39,951 nucleotides of DNA, taken from the NCBI GenBank assembly GCA_934645175.1, contig CAKUDE010000019.1:1-39951 (forward strand). The letters run 5' to 3'. The position numbers were made by a program, and so were the translations under genes. Shown one piece after another: positions 24,252 to 32,876 of this stretch (the first letter of the stretch is position 1; each line of letters starts with the position of its first letter). Below the pieces are notes generated by a model. It made no database searches. It was not told where the DNA came from and saw only the letters and a program-made list of their open reading frames with translations. The DNA comes from an uncultured Oscillospiraceae bacterium (GTDB taxonomy: Bacteria > Bacillota > Clostridia > Oscillospirales > Oscillospiraceae).

Positions 24252-25640
24252 ATGAGCAGAATTCTGTTTTACCCCGCGCTATGGGCTGGAAAATTTTTTC
24301 TGTGGTGGTACCGCAGGCAGGGGCGAAGCCGCAACGATAAACCCGGTATGGCCTCCATGCGGCTTTGCAGCCGCTTTTTAGAGTATGTGGCGAAGCCGCC
24401 GCTGACGATCTGCGTCAGCGGTACGAACGGCAAGACGACCGTTACGAGTCTGATTGCCTCCGTGCTGAAGCGCGAGGGCAAGAGTGTTGCCTATAATGAC
24501 TGGGGCGCCAATCATCATGCAGGACAGGCTCGCTGTTTGCTCGATGCGGTGACAATCTTCAACCGGCCGACGAAGGATGTTGCGGTGATCGAAATGGATG
24601 AGCTTGTTTCTCCGCTGAACGTCCCGCGCATCGCGCCGCAGTACTTTGTTATCAATAACCTTGGCCGTGACTCGATGATGCGTAACGCAAACCCTGAATT
24701 TATTCGCAGCAGAGTAGCGGCTGCAGCCGATGCGACACCGAAGGCAACGGTTATCGTGAATGCCGACGATCCGCTGTGCTGCTTTTTGGGAGAGAAGAAC
24801 CGACGCCTGTATTTCGGTGCGGATGATTTGAAGCTCGCTCCGCGGCAGAACCTTGTAAGCGAGTTTACCGCCTGCCCGCGCTGTGGCGCGCTGCCGGTGT
24901 ACGACTATCGCCAATACCGCCAGATCGGAAGATTCCATTGCCCGAACTGCGGATTAAAGACGCCGGAGCATGATTTCTTTGCAAGAAACGTGAATTTTGA
25001 AACGATGGAGCTGACTCTGCGTGAGCCGGACGGCGTTCATACCTATCCCATTGTTTCCGATTCCGTGTTTAATATTTATAACGAGCTTGCTGCGATTGCC
25101 GTTCTGCGCGATCTCGGGATCCCTGCCGAGCGTCTTGCCGAGCACCTTCATAATGTGCAGGTGCCCGCCTCGCGCCAGACGGATGAGGTCGTGGAGGGCG
25201 TGCTGCTCCGTACGCAGATGGCGAAGGGACAGAATCCGGCTGCCGCTTCCACTGTGTTTGAAAGCGTCGGGCGCGATATGCACACGAAAGAACTGGTGGT
25301 TTTATTGGATGAGGTATTTGACGACCCAAGAAAATCCGAGACGATCGCCTGGATCTTTGATACGGATTATGAGTTCCTGAATTCCGACAGGGTTCGCAGA
25401 ATCATTGTCGGAGGAGAGCGTTATCTGGACCATCGGGTACGCTTCCTGATGGCGGGCGTACCGGAGGAAAAGCTCGTTTGTGTGCGCGACCCCTTTGCAG
25501 TGACGCAATTTGTTGACACAAGGAATGTCGAGGAGATCTGTATCCTGCATGATGTGGTTTTTGTCAGCGGCGCGCACCGGATACGCGATGCCATTGCCAA
25601 AAAAATTCGTGCTGAACGGACAGGGGAGGGCGAAAAATGA
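24252..25640 (+). CDS. murT: MurT-like lipid II isoglutaminyl synthase subunit
   Basis: The 462-residue Mur-ligase-type protein has the P-loop GTNGKTT (57-63), a central zinc ribbon (CPRC at 208-211, CPNC at 230-233) and the C-terminal DUF1727 domain, all hallmarks of MurT. With GatD it amidates the D-glutamate of lipid II to D-isoglutamine at the inner membrane face. WIFDTDYE (Asp370) matches the aspartate that completes the MurT/GatD catalytic triad. An N-terminal hydrophobic stretch is typical. The ATG at 24252 follows GGAG; a longer upstream reading would run through the terminator and is rejected. The last four bases overlap gatD. No clear promoter was found between the terminator and the gene. 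Confidence 0.9.
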   Translation: MSRILFYPALWAGKFFLWWYRRQGRSRNDKPGMASMRLCSRFLEYVAKPPLTICVSGTNGKTTVTSLIASVLKREGKSVAYNDWGANHHAGQARCLLDAVTIFNRPTKDVAVIEMDELVSPLNVPRIAPQYFVINNLGRDSMMRNANPEFIRSRVAAAADATPKATVIVNADDPLCCFLGEKNRRLYFGADDLKLAPRQNLVSEFTACPRCGALPVYDYRQYRQIGRFHCPNCGLKTPEHDFFARNVNFETMELTLREPDGVHTYPIVSDSVFNIYNELAAIAVLRDLGIPAERLAEHLHNVQVPASRQTDEVVEGVLLRTQMAKGQNPAAASTVFESVGRDMHTKELVVLLDEVFDDPRKSETIAWIFDTDYEFLNSDRVRRIIVGGERYLDHRVRFLMAGVPEEKLVCVRDPFAVTQFVDTRNVEEICILHDVVFVSGAHRIRDAIAKKIRAERTGEGEK

Positions 25641-26356
25641 CGATCGAGGTGCTTTATCCGGAGCTGTGCCAGCTCTTCGGCGACTCGGCCAATGTGCGTT
25701 ATCTCCGTCAATGCCTGCCGGAAGCGCAGTTTGTTTTTACGGACAATCGGTCCGAGCCGCTTTTTGTGCGGCAGAAGGTCGATCTTCTCTATATCGGCTC
25801 CATGTCGGAGCCGGCGCAAATGCTTGCCGTCTCCAGACTACGCCCGTACATCCCGCAGCTTCGCGCGTTGATAGACAGCGGTGCGGCTGTTCTCGTAACG
25901 GGTAACGCGGTGGAGCTGTTCGGCCAGGCAATAGAGGATGCCTCGGGCACCCGTGAGGAGATGCTCGGGATGTACCGCTTCACGGCACGTCGCGATATGG
26001 AGAATCGACATAATTCTATGTTTCTCGGCAGCTTTGAGAATATGACGATTGTCGGCTGTAAGTCACAGTTTTCCTTCCTCTACGGTGAATTTCCAGGGGA
26101 ATTTATTCATGTGACGGGTGGTTTTGGCAATCATCCGTCATCGCAGCTGGAGGGTTTTCGTGAGCAGAATCTGTTTGCAACCTACCTCCTCGGCCCGTTG
26201 CTTGTCCTCAATCCCCCGTTTACCCGCTATTTGCTGCAGCGGATTGGTGCGGATGGCTCGCTTGCCTTTGAAAGAGAGGTCATGGAGGCGTATTCGTTCC
26301 GAACCGAGCAGCTTCAACAAGCCGGTGTGACGTTCAAGCTGCCATATCACCACTGA
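25637..26356 (+). CDS. gatD: GatD-like amidotransferase lacking catalytic Cys and His
   Basis: The 239-residue protein has the CobB/CobQ-type glutaminase fold of GatD and follows murT with an ATGA overlap, as in known pairs. N-terminal YPELCQLFGDSANVRYL and C-terminal GFGNHPSSQLEG and NLFATYLLGPLL match GatD. However, the nucleophile strand reads VLVTGNAVELFG, with Thr88 where GatD has the catalytic Cys (usual pattern I-C-G-G-Y-Q-x-L-G). The histidine motif reads TYLLGP, with Leu185 in place of His (usual TYLHGP). Glutamine hydrolysis by the known mechanism is therefore unlikely, although the rest is intact and under apparent constraint. It may be a structural partner or use another ammonia source. 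Confidence 0.85.
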   Translation: MTIEVLYPELCQLFGDSANVRYLRQCLPEAQFVFTDNRSEPLFVRQKVDLLYIGSMSEPAQMLAVSRLRPYIPQLRALIDSGAAVLVTGNAVELFGQAIEDASGTREEMLGMYRFTARRDMENRHNSMFLGSFENMTIVGCKSQFSFLYGEFPGEFIHVTGGFGNHPSSQLEGFREQNLFATYLLGPLLVLNPPFTRYLLQRIGADGSLAFEREVMEAYSFRTEQLQQAGVTFKLPYHH

Positions 26357-26357
26357 G

Positions 26358-26396
26358 AAAAGGCATCGGACGGTGTAAGCCGTCCGATGCCTTTTT
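26358..26396. terminator. Bidirectional terminator
   Basis: A 16-bp stem (26358-26373 and 26380-26395, loop TGTAAG) has an A-run on the left and a T-run on the right. It stands between the converging gatD-like and RNA methyltransferase genes. Confidence 0.9.
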
Positions 26397-26413
26397 GTCA
26401 AAACCGGTTCGAA

Positions 26414-27250
26414 TCAGTGAACGGGGGTAAGCGCTTCGTTGTGTATGGAGCCGAGCGCATAGAAGGCCACCGCACTTGCCGCAGCGACGTTGAGCGAATC
26501 GACACCGTGCGCCATGGGGATCATAACAGTATAGTCGCAATCCGCGATGGTTTGTGCGGCCAGTCCGTCACCCTCCGTCCCGAGCACGACAGCCAGCCGG
26601 TCCTCGCGCGTCAGACGCGGGTCAGACAGACGGAGAGAATCCCGGCGCAATGCCATTGCTGCCGTAGCAAAGCCGTATTGCCGCAGAAGCGGCTGCCAGT
26701 TTTCCGGCAGGTATGTCCACGGCACCTGAAATACCGCTCCCATGCTTACGCGTGTTGCGCGTCGGTAGAGCGGGTCGCTGCCCGCAGCGGTCAAAAGCAC
26801 TGCGTCCATACCGAGCGCGGCGGCGGAGCGGAAGATTGCGCCGAGATTGGTTGGGTTCATTACATTCTCCAATACGGCGACGCGTTTTGCAGATTGCAGC
26901 AGCGTTTCCGGTGCAGGGAGAGATGGACGACGCATTTTACAGAGCATCCCTCGTGTCAGATGAAAACCGGTGAGCTGTGTCAGAACCGGTAATTCTGCCG
27001 TGTAGACGGGAATGTCGGCCGCACAGCGTGCCAGAAGTGCGGCGCCCTGGGAATTCAGATGCCTTGGCTCCATCAAAAACGACAGAGGCTCGCAGCCACC
27101 GTCCAGTGCGCGGCCGATGACGAGCGGACTTTCCGTGATGAAGCAGGCGTTGGCCGGGTCGGCCCGGTTGAGTAGCTGGTTTTCGGTCAGCCGTGCGTAG
27201 TCATCCAGCTCCGGCGCTTGAAAATCCGTAATTTCGATAATTCTTGCCAT
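26414..27250 (-). CDS. TrmH/SpoU-family RNA 2'-O-methyltransferase
   Basis: The 278-residue protein has the three SPOUT motifs: NPTNLGAIFRSA (motif 1, Arg141), VVLGTEGDGL (motif 2) and IPMAHGVDSLNVAAASAVAFY (motif 3), which form the deep trefoil knot that binds S-adenosylmethionine. An N-terminal L30e-like substrate-binding domain (about residues 1-110) precedes them. Such enzymes methylate ribose 2'-OH groups in rRNA or tRNA; the target nucleotide is not evident. The gene stands alone between terminators. A TATGAT -10-like box lies about 35 bases upstream on the minus strand, without a clear -35. Confidence 0.9.
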   Translation of the reverse strand: MARIIEITDFQAPELDDYARLTENQLLNRADPANACFITESPLVIGRALDGGCEPLSFLMEPRHLNSQGAALLARCAADIPVYTAELPVLTQLTGFHLTRGMLCKMRRPSLPAPETLLQSAKRVAVLENVMNPTNLGAIFRSAAALGMDAVLLTAAGSDPLYRRATRVSMGAVFQVPWTYLPENWQPLLRQYGFATAAMALRRDSLRLSDPRLTREDRLAVVLGTEGDGLAAQTIADCDYTVMIPMAHGVDSLNVAAASAVAFYALGSIHNEALTPVH

Positions 27251-27296
27251 AAATATCCCGCCTTTTTATTTTGTCTATCATAGCATAGCGCAGTAA

Positions 27297-27342
27297 AAAA
27301 ATCCACCCCGAAGACCGTTTTTTCTGCGGTGCTTCGAGGTGG
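27297..27342 (-). terminator. Terminator of the ABC exporter operon
   Basis: On the minus strand CCCACCTCGAAG pairs with CTTCGGGGTGG around an imperfect loop and is followed by ATTTTTTT. It lies 6 bases after the permease stop and ahead of the promoter region of the methyltransferase gene. Confidence 0.75.
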
Positions 27343-27347
27343 GTTCC

Positions 27348-30300
27348 TTATTCGACGGATTTCAGAGATTCCGCCATGTCTATGCGGTCGATCTTGCGGA
27401 TCAGGCAGAAGCAAACCGCGATCGCCAGCAGGATCGTTGCGCCGAAAGCAATGGCATAGCTCAAGGGTGTGACATGGATGTTGAAGGTTACCAGATTCAC
27501 GCGGATATTACGCATGATAAAGCCGTGCAGCCACCAGCCGCCGGGCAGGCCGACAACGGCGCCGCAGGTTGCGAGGATCAAAATCTCGCGGAACACATAA
27601 AACAGCGTTTCGCGATGATAAAAGCCGAGCACCTTGATCGTGGCGATCTCGCGTACACGCTCCGTAATGCTGATGTTGCAGAGGTTGAACAGGACGACCA
27701 TCGCCAGAGCGCAGGCACAGGCAACAACCAGGCCGACAATGTAGTCGAGCGATTTCATTGTATTGTCCACAATATCCTGAAGCTGCTGTGAAACCGTTAC
27801 TGCGGCGACGCTTTCATCCTTTGACAGCTCCGCACCGAGCGTATAGGGATCGGAATCGGTCAAAATATAGGCGGTTTTATACACACAGGTCTCGCCGAAA
27901 ACCGTTTCAAATGTCTTCGCGGTCATATAAGCGTAGTGGTAGACATAATTTTCCACAGTTCCGGCGACGGGGAGGTCAACGGTTTTGCCGTCGGAGACCT
28001 GTACGGTAATTGTTCCGCCGGCAGAGACGCCTGCATCCGAGGCAATTCCCTCGTCTAAAAATGCACCCTGTGCAGGATAGGCGAGAGCTTGCCCATCGGA
28101 GCGGAGCGAGATGGCTTCGGTTATTGCCGAGTCGTCCGTTGCGACAACGATGAGCTTGCAAATGCCGTTGGAGGTGTGTACCTCATAGCTTGCGGTATGG
28201 ACAAAGATGCACTCGGACATATCCGGATGCGCTGCGCGGAATTGCACCTGCTCCTCCGGAGTCAGCGCCTCGGATAGGGTAACGCTGATCTGGTAGTGTG
28301 TAATATCTCCGAACTGGTCATCGACAACGGTTGAGATTGTATCGCGCAGTCCGAGTCCCGCGACGATCAGCGAGGTGCAGCCGCCCACACCGAGCAGCAT
28401 CATAATCAGACGTTTTTTGTAGCGCACGATATTGCGAATGGAGACCTTATGGAGGAAGCTCACATGCTTCCAAAGGAAGGGAAGACGCTCCAGCAGGATG
28501 CGTTTGCCAGGCGTCGGCGCCTTTGGCCGCATGAGATTCGACGGCATCTGGCGCAGCTCCTTATAGCAGCTCAGCCAGGTTACACCGGCAGAGCATAGCA
28601 GCGCAGCCCCTACGGACAATAGCAGCAGACGGCCGTTGAACACATAGAGCAGCGGCGCGAAGTCGTAGAGCATGGAGTAGCCGATCCAGATTACCTGCGG
28701 GAACAGCCATGTCCCGCCAAAGAAGCCGACGGCACAGCCGACGAGGGCTGCGGAGCCAGAGTAGGACATATACTTCCAGGCGATTGCTCCGTCGGAGTAG
28801 CCCAGCGCCTTGAGCGTGCCGATCTGCGGCCGCTGCTCATCGATCATGCGCGTCATGGTTGTCATACAGACGAGCGCGGCTACGGCAAAGAAGAAAAGAG
28901 GGAAGATTTTGGCAATGCCTTCCACAATGGAGGAATCGTTTTCAAAGGAAACATAGCCCGTGTTCGTTTCGCGATCCAGAACATAGGTGTCGGCGGAATT
29001 CAGGGCATCAATCTGTGCCTTTGCGTCGTCCAACTGCGCCTTGGCTTTTTGCAATTCGGCTTCCGCGTCGGCGAATCCGGCCTTTGCCTCCGCTTCTGCG
29101 GCGGTATAATCCGCCTCGCCCTGCGCCAATTCGGCCTTGCCGGATTCCAGCGCAGCAAGGCCGTCCGAGAGCTTAATTTCGTTTTGTGCGATTTCCTCTG
29201 CGGCGTCGTCAAGCGCTTTCTTTGCGCTGTTAAGCTGATCGCGCGTTGCGGCAAAGGCTGTGTCGGCCTCTGCACGTTTTGCGTCGAGCTGCTCCTGTGC
29301 GGCGACGAGCTGTTGCCATGAGGCGTAGACCTCACTCTGCTCAAACAGGTCAATTAAGGCTTGAACGCCGTCCAGTGCGGCCTGAAGCGCTTCGCGCTCA
29401 ACGAGGGGGAGCTCCGACTCGGCGAGCTTTTGCTCAAGCTGTCGTTTTGTGACTAGAAGCGCCTGGTATTGGATCAACAACCCGCTATCGTCGAGCTGTT
29501 TCTGGCCGGCGTCGATCTGTGCCTGTGCGTCTGCAAACTGCGCCTCTGCTTCCTGCTTTGCCGCTTCATATTGCTCCAATCCGCTTTGATACTGCGCAAG
29601 TCCATTTTCATATTCCCGTTTCCCTGCGGCAAGCTGCTGCCGGGCCTCGGAAAGGAGCGAGTCGTTCTTTTCAATCTCCAAACGGGCATCGTCGAGTTTT
29701 TGCCTCGCTTCGGCGAGCTGCGCCTCGGCTTCTTCGCGTTTGGCACGGTATTCAGCTTCTCCGGCATCGTATTCTTCCTGTGCCTCCTTCCATGCGGTGT
29801 GAGCCTCGCCAATGATCTGCTCGTAGCGTAGCGCGGCGCGTTCCGTCAGAAGCGCACTGAGCGTATCCTCGGCTGCGGAGACGGCGGATTTGTATTCGTC
29901 CGTATAGATTGTAGGACCAGACGTGGCGTTCAGCAGAATGTAAAGCTCCGAGAAATAGTCGGCGGCAAATGCCTCCGGCGGCAAAAGGATAAAGCCGTCC
30001 AGCGTACCTGCGCCGAGGGTGGTCGTGCCGCGCTCTGCGCCGAGATACAGCGGAGATTCGCACAGGCCGACAATGGTCAGTTCCGTTTCCGTCAGGAAAT
30101 CCTCCTGAGAGGTTTGCGTGACCGTCAGTGTTTTCCCAATGTCTGCGGAGGTAAAGCGGTCCGCGTCCGCAAGACACTCATTTGCCGCTTCGGGAAGACG
30201 ACCCTCCACCAGACTGGGAGCATTGATATCCGAACCGATGGACAGCGCCTTGAGCGTCAATCCTTTTCCGTCCTTCTGCGCAATCAGGTCTCCGCTGTGT

Positions 30301-30569
30301 GCGCCTTCGGCGGAGAGAACGTCAGAAAGAGCCGAAAAGGCGGCGACATCCTCCTGCGTCAGGCCAAGGGTACTGATCAGGCGATAGTCGTAGAGTGACG
30401 TCTGCGACAGATAACGGTCGGCGGTTTTCAGCATGGCAGACTGCGTGACCTTGATTCCGGCGAAAAAGCCGACGCCAAGCGCGACGATAGCCAGAATCGC
30501 CAGATACCGGCCAAGGCTTCTGCGAAGGGCGCGCACATTGTTTTTCCGCCAGGCGCTCCCCGTTACCAT
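27348..30569 (-). CDS. FtsX-type ABC exporter permease with coiled-coil domain
   Basis: The 1073-residue membrane protein has an N-terminal span (about 20-42), a periplasmic-type outer domain, a long Ala/Glu/Gln-rich coiled coil (about residues 240-520) and two FtsX permease blocks. The first runs from IFPLFFFAVAALVCMTTMTRM to about 660, and the second is C-terminal (IVGLVVACACALAMVVLFNLC, TIKVLGFYHRE). A central single span (VSIRNIVRYKKRL, then LLGVGG) starts the second half. Type VII ABC systems of this kind use mechanotransmission to act on extracytoplasmic substrates or expel lipids and peptides rather than move solutes through a pore. The start overlaps the ATPase stop in ATGGTAA, so the two are strictly coupled. 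The substrate is unknown. Confidence 0.88.
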   Translation of the reverse strand: MVTGSAWRKNNVRALRRSLGRYLAILAIVALGVGFFAGIKVTQSAMLKTADRYLSQTSLYDYRLISTLGLTQEDVAAFSALSDVLSAEGAHSGDLIAQKDGKGLTLKALSIGSDINAPSLVEGRLPEAANECLADADRFTSADIGKTLTVTQTSQEDFLTETELTIVGLCESPLYLGAERGTTTLGAGTLDGFILLPPEAFAADYFSELYILLNATSGPTIYTDEYKSAVSAAEDTLSALLTERAALRYEQIIGEAHTAWKEAQEEYDAGEAEYRAKREEAEAQLAEARQKLDDARLEIEKNDSLLSEARQQLAAGKREYENGLAQYQSGLEQYEAAKQEAEAQFADAQAQIDAGQKQLDDSGLLIQYQALLVTKRQLEQKLAESELPLVEREALQAALDGVQALIDLFEQSEVYASWQQLVAAQEQLDAKRAEADTAFAATRDQLNSAKKALDDAAEEIAQNEIKLSDGLAALESGKAELAQGEADYTAAEAEAKAGFADAEAELQKAKAQLDDAKAQIDALNSADTYVLDRETNTGYVSFENDSSIVEGIAKIFPLFFFAVAALVCMTTMTRMIDEQRPQIGTLKALGYSDGAIAWKYMSYSGSAALVGCAVGFFGGTWLFPQVIWIGYSMLYDFAPLLYVFNGRLLLLSVGAALLCSAGVTWLSCYKELRQMPSNLMRPKAPTPGKRILLERLPFLWKHVSFLHKVSIRNIVRYKKRLIMMLLGVGGCTSLIVAGLGLRDTISTVVDDQFGDITHYQISVTLSEALTPEEQVQFRAAHPDMSECIFVHTASYEVHTSNGICKLIVVATDDSAITEAISLRSDGQALAYPAQGAFLDEGIASDAGVSAGGTITVQVSDGKTVDLPVAGTVENYVYHYAYMTAKTFETVFGETCVYKTAYILTDSDPYTLGAELSKDESVAAVTVSQQLQDIVDNTMKSLDYIVGLVVACACALAMVVLFNLCNISITERVREIATIKVLGFYHRETLFYVFREILILATCGAVVGLPGGWWLHGFIMRNIRVNLVTFNIHVTPLSYAIAFGATILLAIAVCFCLIRKIDRIDMAESLKSVE

Positions 30570-31267
30570 TCGATCTCCTCGACGGGCGTGACCGTCTCAT
30601 TCATTCGGCTATAGGACACGGTGCCGTTCCTGATGCCGATTACGCGATCCGCCATGGCAGCCAGGGCGGAATTGTGTGTGATGATAATAACCGTCATACC
30701 GTTTTCGCGGCTCTGTGCCTGAAGCAGCGCAAGAATCTGCTTGCCGGTCTGGTAATCCAACGCGCCGGTCGGTTCGTCGCAAAGCAGCAGAGACGGCTTC
30801 TTCGCCAGCGCGCGGGCGATAGCAACACGCTGCTGCTCGCCGCCGGAAAGCTGGGCAGGGAAGTTGGACATTCGTTCTCCGAGTCCGACGTCACGGAGTA
30901 CCTGCTCGGCAGGTAGAGAATCCCGGATGATCTGGGAAGCAAGCTCTACGTTCTCCAGGGCGGTCAGGTTGGGAATCAGGTTGTAGAACTGGAACACGAA
31001 GCCGATATCGCGGCGACGGTAATCCGCCAGCTCGCGGCGGTTAAAGGCCGAGACTTCGCGCTCGCCGAGAAAGACGTGGCCGCTGGTCAGCGTGTCCATA
31101 CCGCCGAGAATGTTCAGCAGGGTTGTCTTGCCCGCGCCCGAGGGGCCGAGAATGACGCAGATCTCGCCCCGGTTGACTTCAAAGCTGGCATCGTGCAGTG
31201 CGCGCACCGCGCCGGAGCCGCTGCCGTATATTTTCTGGACGCTTTCCGCCCGGAGAAATGTTTCCAT
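30563..31267 (-). CDS. MacB/LolD-type ABC transporter ATPase
   Basis: The 234-residue protein has Walker A GPSGAGKT (41-48), the Q-loop [20 protein letters not shown] (Gln92), signature LSGGEQQR (139-146), Walker [13 protein letters not shown] (Glu164) and His197 in ITHN. The [13 protein letters not shown] and LDYQTG segments are typical of the MacB/LolD/BceA group that partners with FtsX-type permeases. It is the first gene of the operon; the permease follows with a 7-base overlap. Start 31267 follows AAAAGGAG. Confidence 0.95.
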   Translation of the reverse strand: METFLRAESVQKIYGSGSGAVRALHDASFEVNRGEICVILGPSGAGKTTLLNILGGMDTLTSGHVFLGEREVSAFNRRELADYRRRDIGFVFQFYNLIPNLTALENVELASQIIRDSLPAEQVLRDVGLGERMSNFPAQLSGGEQQRVAIARALAKKPSLLLCDEPTGALDYQTGKQILALLQAQSRENGMTVIIITHNSALAAMADRVIGIRNGTVSYSRMNETVTPVEEIEW

Positions 31268-31303
31268 ACAGAAAACTCCTTTTCCGACTTTTTTAACGCC
31301 TCA

Positions 31304-31333
31304 ATTATACCGAATTACGGCGGAGCTTTTCAA
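31304..31333 (-). promoter_or_regulatory. Sigma-A promoter of the ABC exporter operon
   Basis: On the minus strand TTGAAA (31328-31333), 18 bases, TATAAT (31304-31309) lies 37 bases upstream of the ATPase start. Five and six of six positions match the consensus. Confidence 0.75.
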
Positions 31334-31397
31334 GCGGCAGCCGGAGACGAAGCTTAGAATTTACAGAAAATTCAGAGCTGTTCGTAAACGGACTGCA

Positions 31398-31425
31398 GAA
31401 AAAATGAGCCGCCCGAAGGCGGCTC
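31398..31425 (-). terminator. Terminator of the oxaloacetate decarboxylase operon
   Basis: On the minus strand GAGCCGCC and GGCGGCTC (31418-31425 and 31406-31413) pair around TTCG and are followed by ATTTTTTC. It lies 15 bases after the oadA stop. Confidence 0.92.
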
Positions 31426-31439
31426 GTTTCAGTTGAATT

Positions 31440-32864
31440 TTATTTTCCGGTATCCTCGACGTACAGCTCACGGACTGCATTCGGGTCGGAGGGCTTTGCG
31501 GCGGGAGCGGCAGGCTTGGGATTGTTTCGTGCTTCCATAAACTTGCGTGCGACCTGCGGGAACAGGGCATAGGAGAGAACATCCTCCTCGCAGCGGGCAA
31601 TATCCTTGGACTCTTCACGATACTTCTCCAGCTCCGGCTCCAGAAGATCGGCCGGACGGCAGGTGATCACTTTGTCATCGCCGATACACTTACGACGCAC
31701 TTCCTCATTGACCTCGCCGGGCAGCTTGCCGTATTCGCCGCGCAGAAGGCCCTTGGATTCCTTCGGAACCATCTTGTAGCGCTCGCCGCCGATGATATTC
31801 ATGACGGCCTGCGTGCCGACGATCTGACTGGTCGGCGTGACAAGCGGAGGATAGCCGAAGTCCTTACGAACGCGCGGAACCTCTGCAAGGACCTCGTAAT
31901 ACTTATCTTCGGCGCCCGCCTGCTTGAGCTGTCCAAGCATATTGGAGAGCATACCACCGGGAACCTGATACATCAGCGCCTTGGTGTCCACGCCGAGCAC
32001 CTTGGGATCCAGGTAGCCTTCCTTCTTCAGACGGTCGGCGACCTTGCGGAAGTGTGTAGCAGCCTCATTGAGCTTGCCGAGATCAAGGCCGGTATCGCGG
32101 TCGGTGCCCTGAAGCGTTGCGACAAGCGACTCCGTAGCGGGCTGAGACGTACCGTTGGCAAGAGGAGACAGCGCACAGTCCACAATGTCGATGCCGGCCT
32201 GTGCCGCCATGAGATTAACCATATCGCCGGTGCCGGCGGTATTGTGGGTATGCATATGGATAGGCACGCTTACGTTATCCTTGAGCTTACGAACGAGGTC
32301 ATAGGCGTGGTAGGGCAGCAGGAGGTTGGCCATATCCTTGATGCAGATGGAATCCGCGCCCATATGCTCCAGCTCTTTGGCGACGTTTACAAAATAGTCG
32401 TCGTTGTGTACGGGGCTGACGGTGTAGCTCAGTGCGACCTCTGCCCAGCCGCCGTATTTCTTGACACTCTCGACGGCCTTGCGCAGATTGCGGATGTCGT
32501 TCAGTGCGTCAAAGACACGCACGACGTCGATACCGTTTTCAATGGACTTTTTGCAGAATTCCTCCACGACGTCGTCGGCGTAATGCTTGTAGCCGAGAAT
32601 GTTCTGGCCACGGAAGAGCATCTGCAGCTTGGTTTTGGGCATATGCGCCTTCAGCGTGCGCAGACGCTCCCACGGATCCTCGTTGAGGAAACGCATACAA
32701 ACGTCAAATGTTGCGCCGCCCCAGCATTCCAGTGACCAGTAACCCATATTGTCCAGAAGCTCACAGGCGGGGAGCATATCCTCAATGCGCATCCGTGTAG
32801 CGGCCTGGGACTGGTGACCGTCGCGCAGGATGGTTTCCGTAATTCTCAGGGGTTTCTTTTCCAT
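31440..32864 (-). CDS. oadA: Oxaloacetate decarboxylase alpha subunit (carboxyltransferase)
   Basis: The 474-residue protein is the carboxyltransferase part of OadA/pyruvate carboxylase subunit B: LRITETILRDGHQSQAATRM at the N-terminus, MLFRGQNILGYKHYADDVV, SICIKDMANLL with the lysine expected to be carbamylated, HMHTHNTAGTG metal-binding histidines, and PGGMLSNM. It moves the carboxyl group of oxaloacetate to biotin, giving pyruvate. The usual fused biotin domain is absent; the C-terminus ends in a Pro/Ala linker and a short tail, and a separate carrier protein lies upstream in the operon. It is the last of four genes and lies 12 bases after oadB. Confidence 0.92.
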   Translation of the reverse strand: MEKKPLRITETILRDGHQSQAATRMRIEDMLPACELLDNMGYWSLECWGGATFDVCMRFLNEDPWERLRTLKAHMPKTKLQMLFRGQNILGYKHYADDVVEEFCKKSIENGIDVVRVFDALNDIRNLRKAVESVKKYGGWAEVALSYTVSPVHNDDYFVNVAKELEHMGADSICIKDMANLLLPYHAYDLVRKLKDNVSVPIHMHTHNTAGTGDMVNLMAAQAGIDIVDCALSPLANGTSQPATESLVATLQGTDRDTGLDLGKLNEAATHFRKVADRLKKEGYLDPKVLGVDTKALMYQVPGGMLSNMLGQLKQAGAEDKYYEVLAEVPRVRKDFGYPPLVTPTSQIVGTQAVMNIIGGERYKMVPKESKGLLRGEYGKLPGEVNEEVRRKCIGDDKVITCRPADLLEPELEKYREESKDIARCEEDVLSYALFPQVARKFMEARNNPKPAAPAAKPSDPNAVRELYVEDTGK

Positions 32865-32876
32865 AGCAATTCCTCC

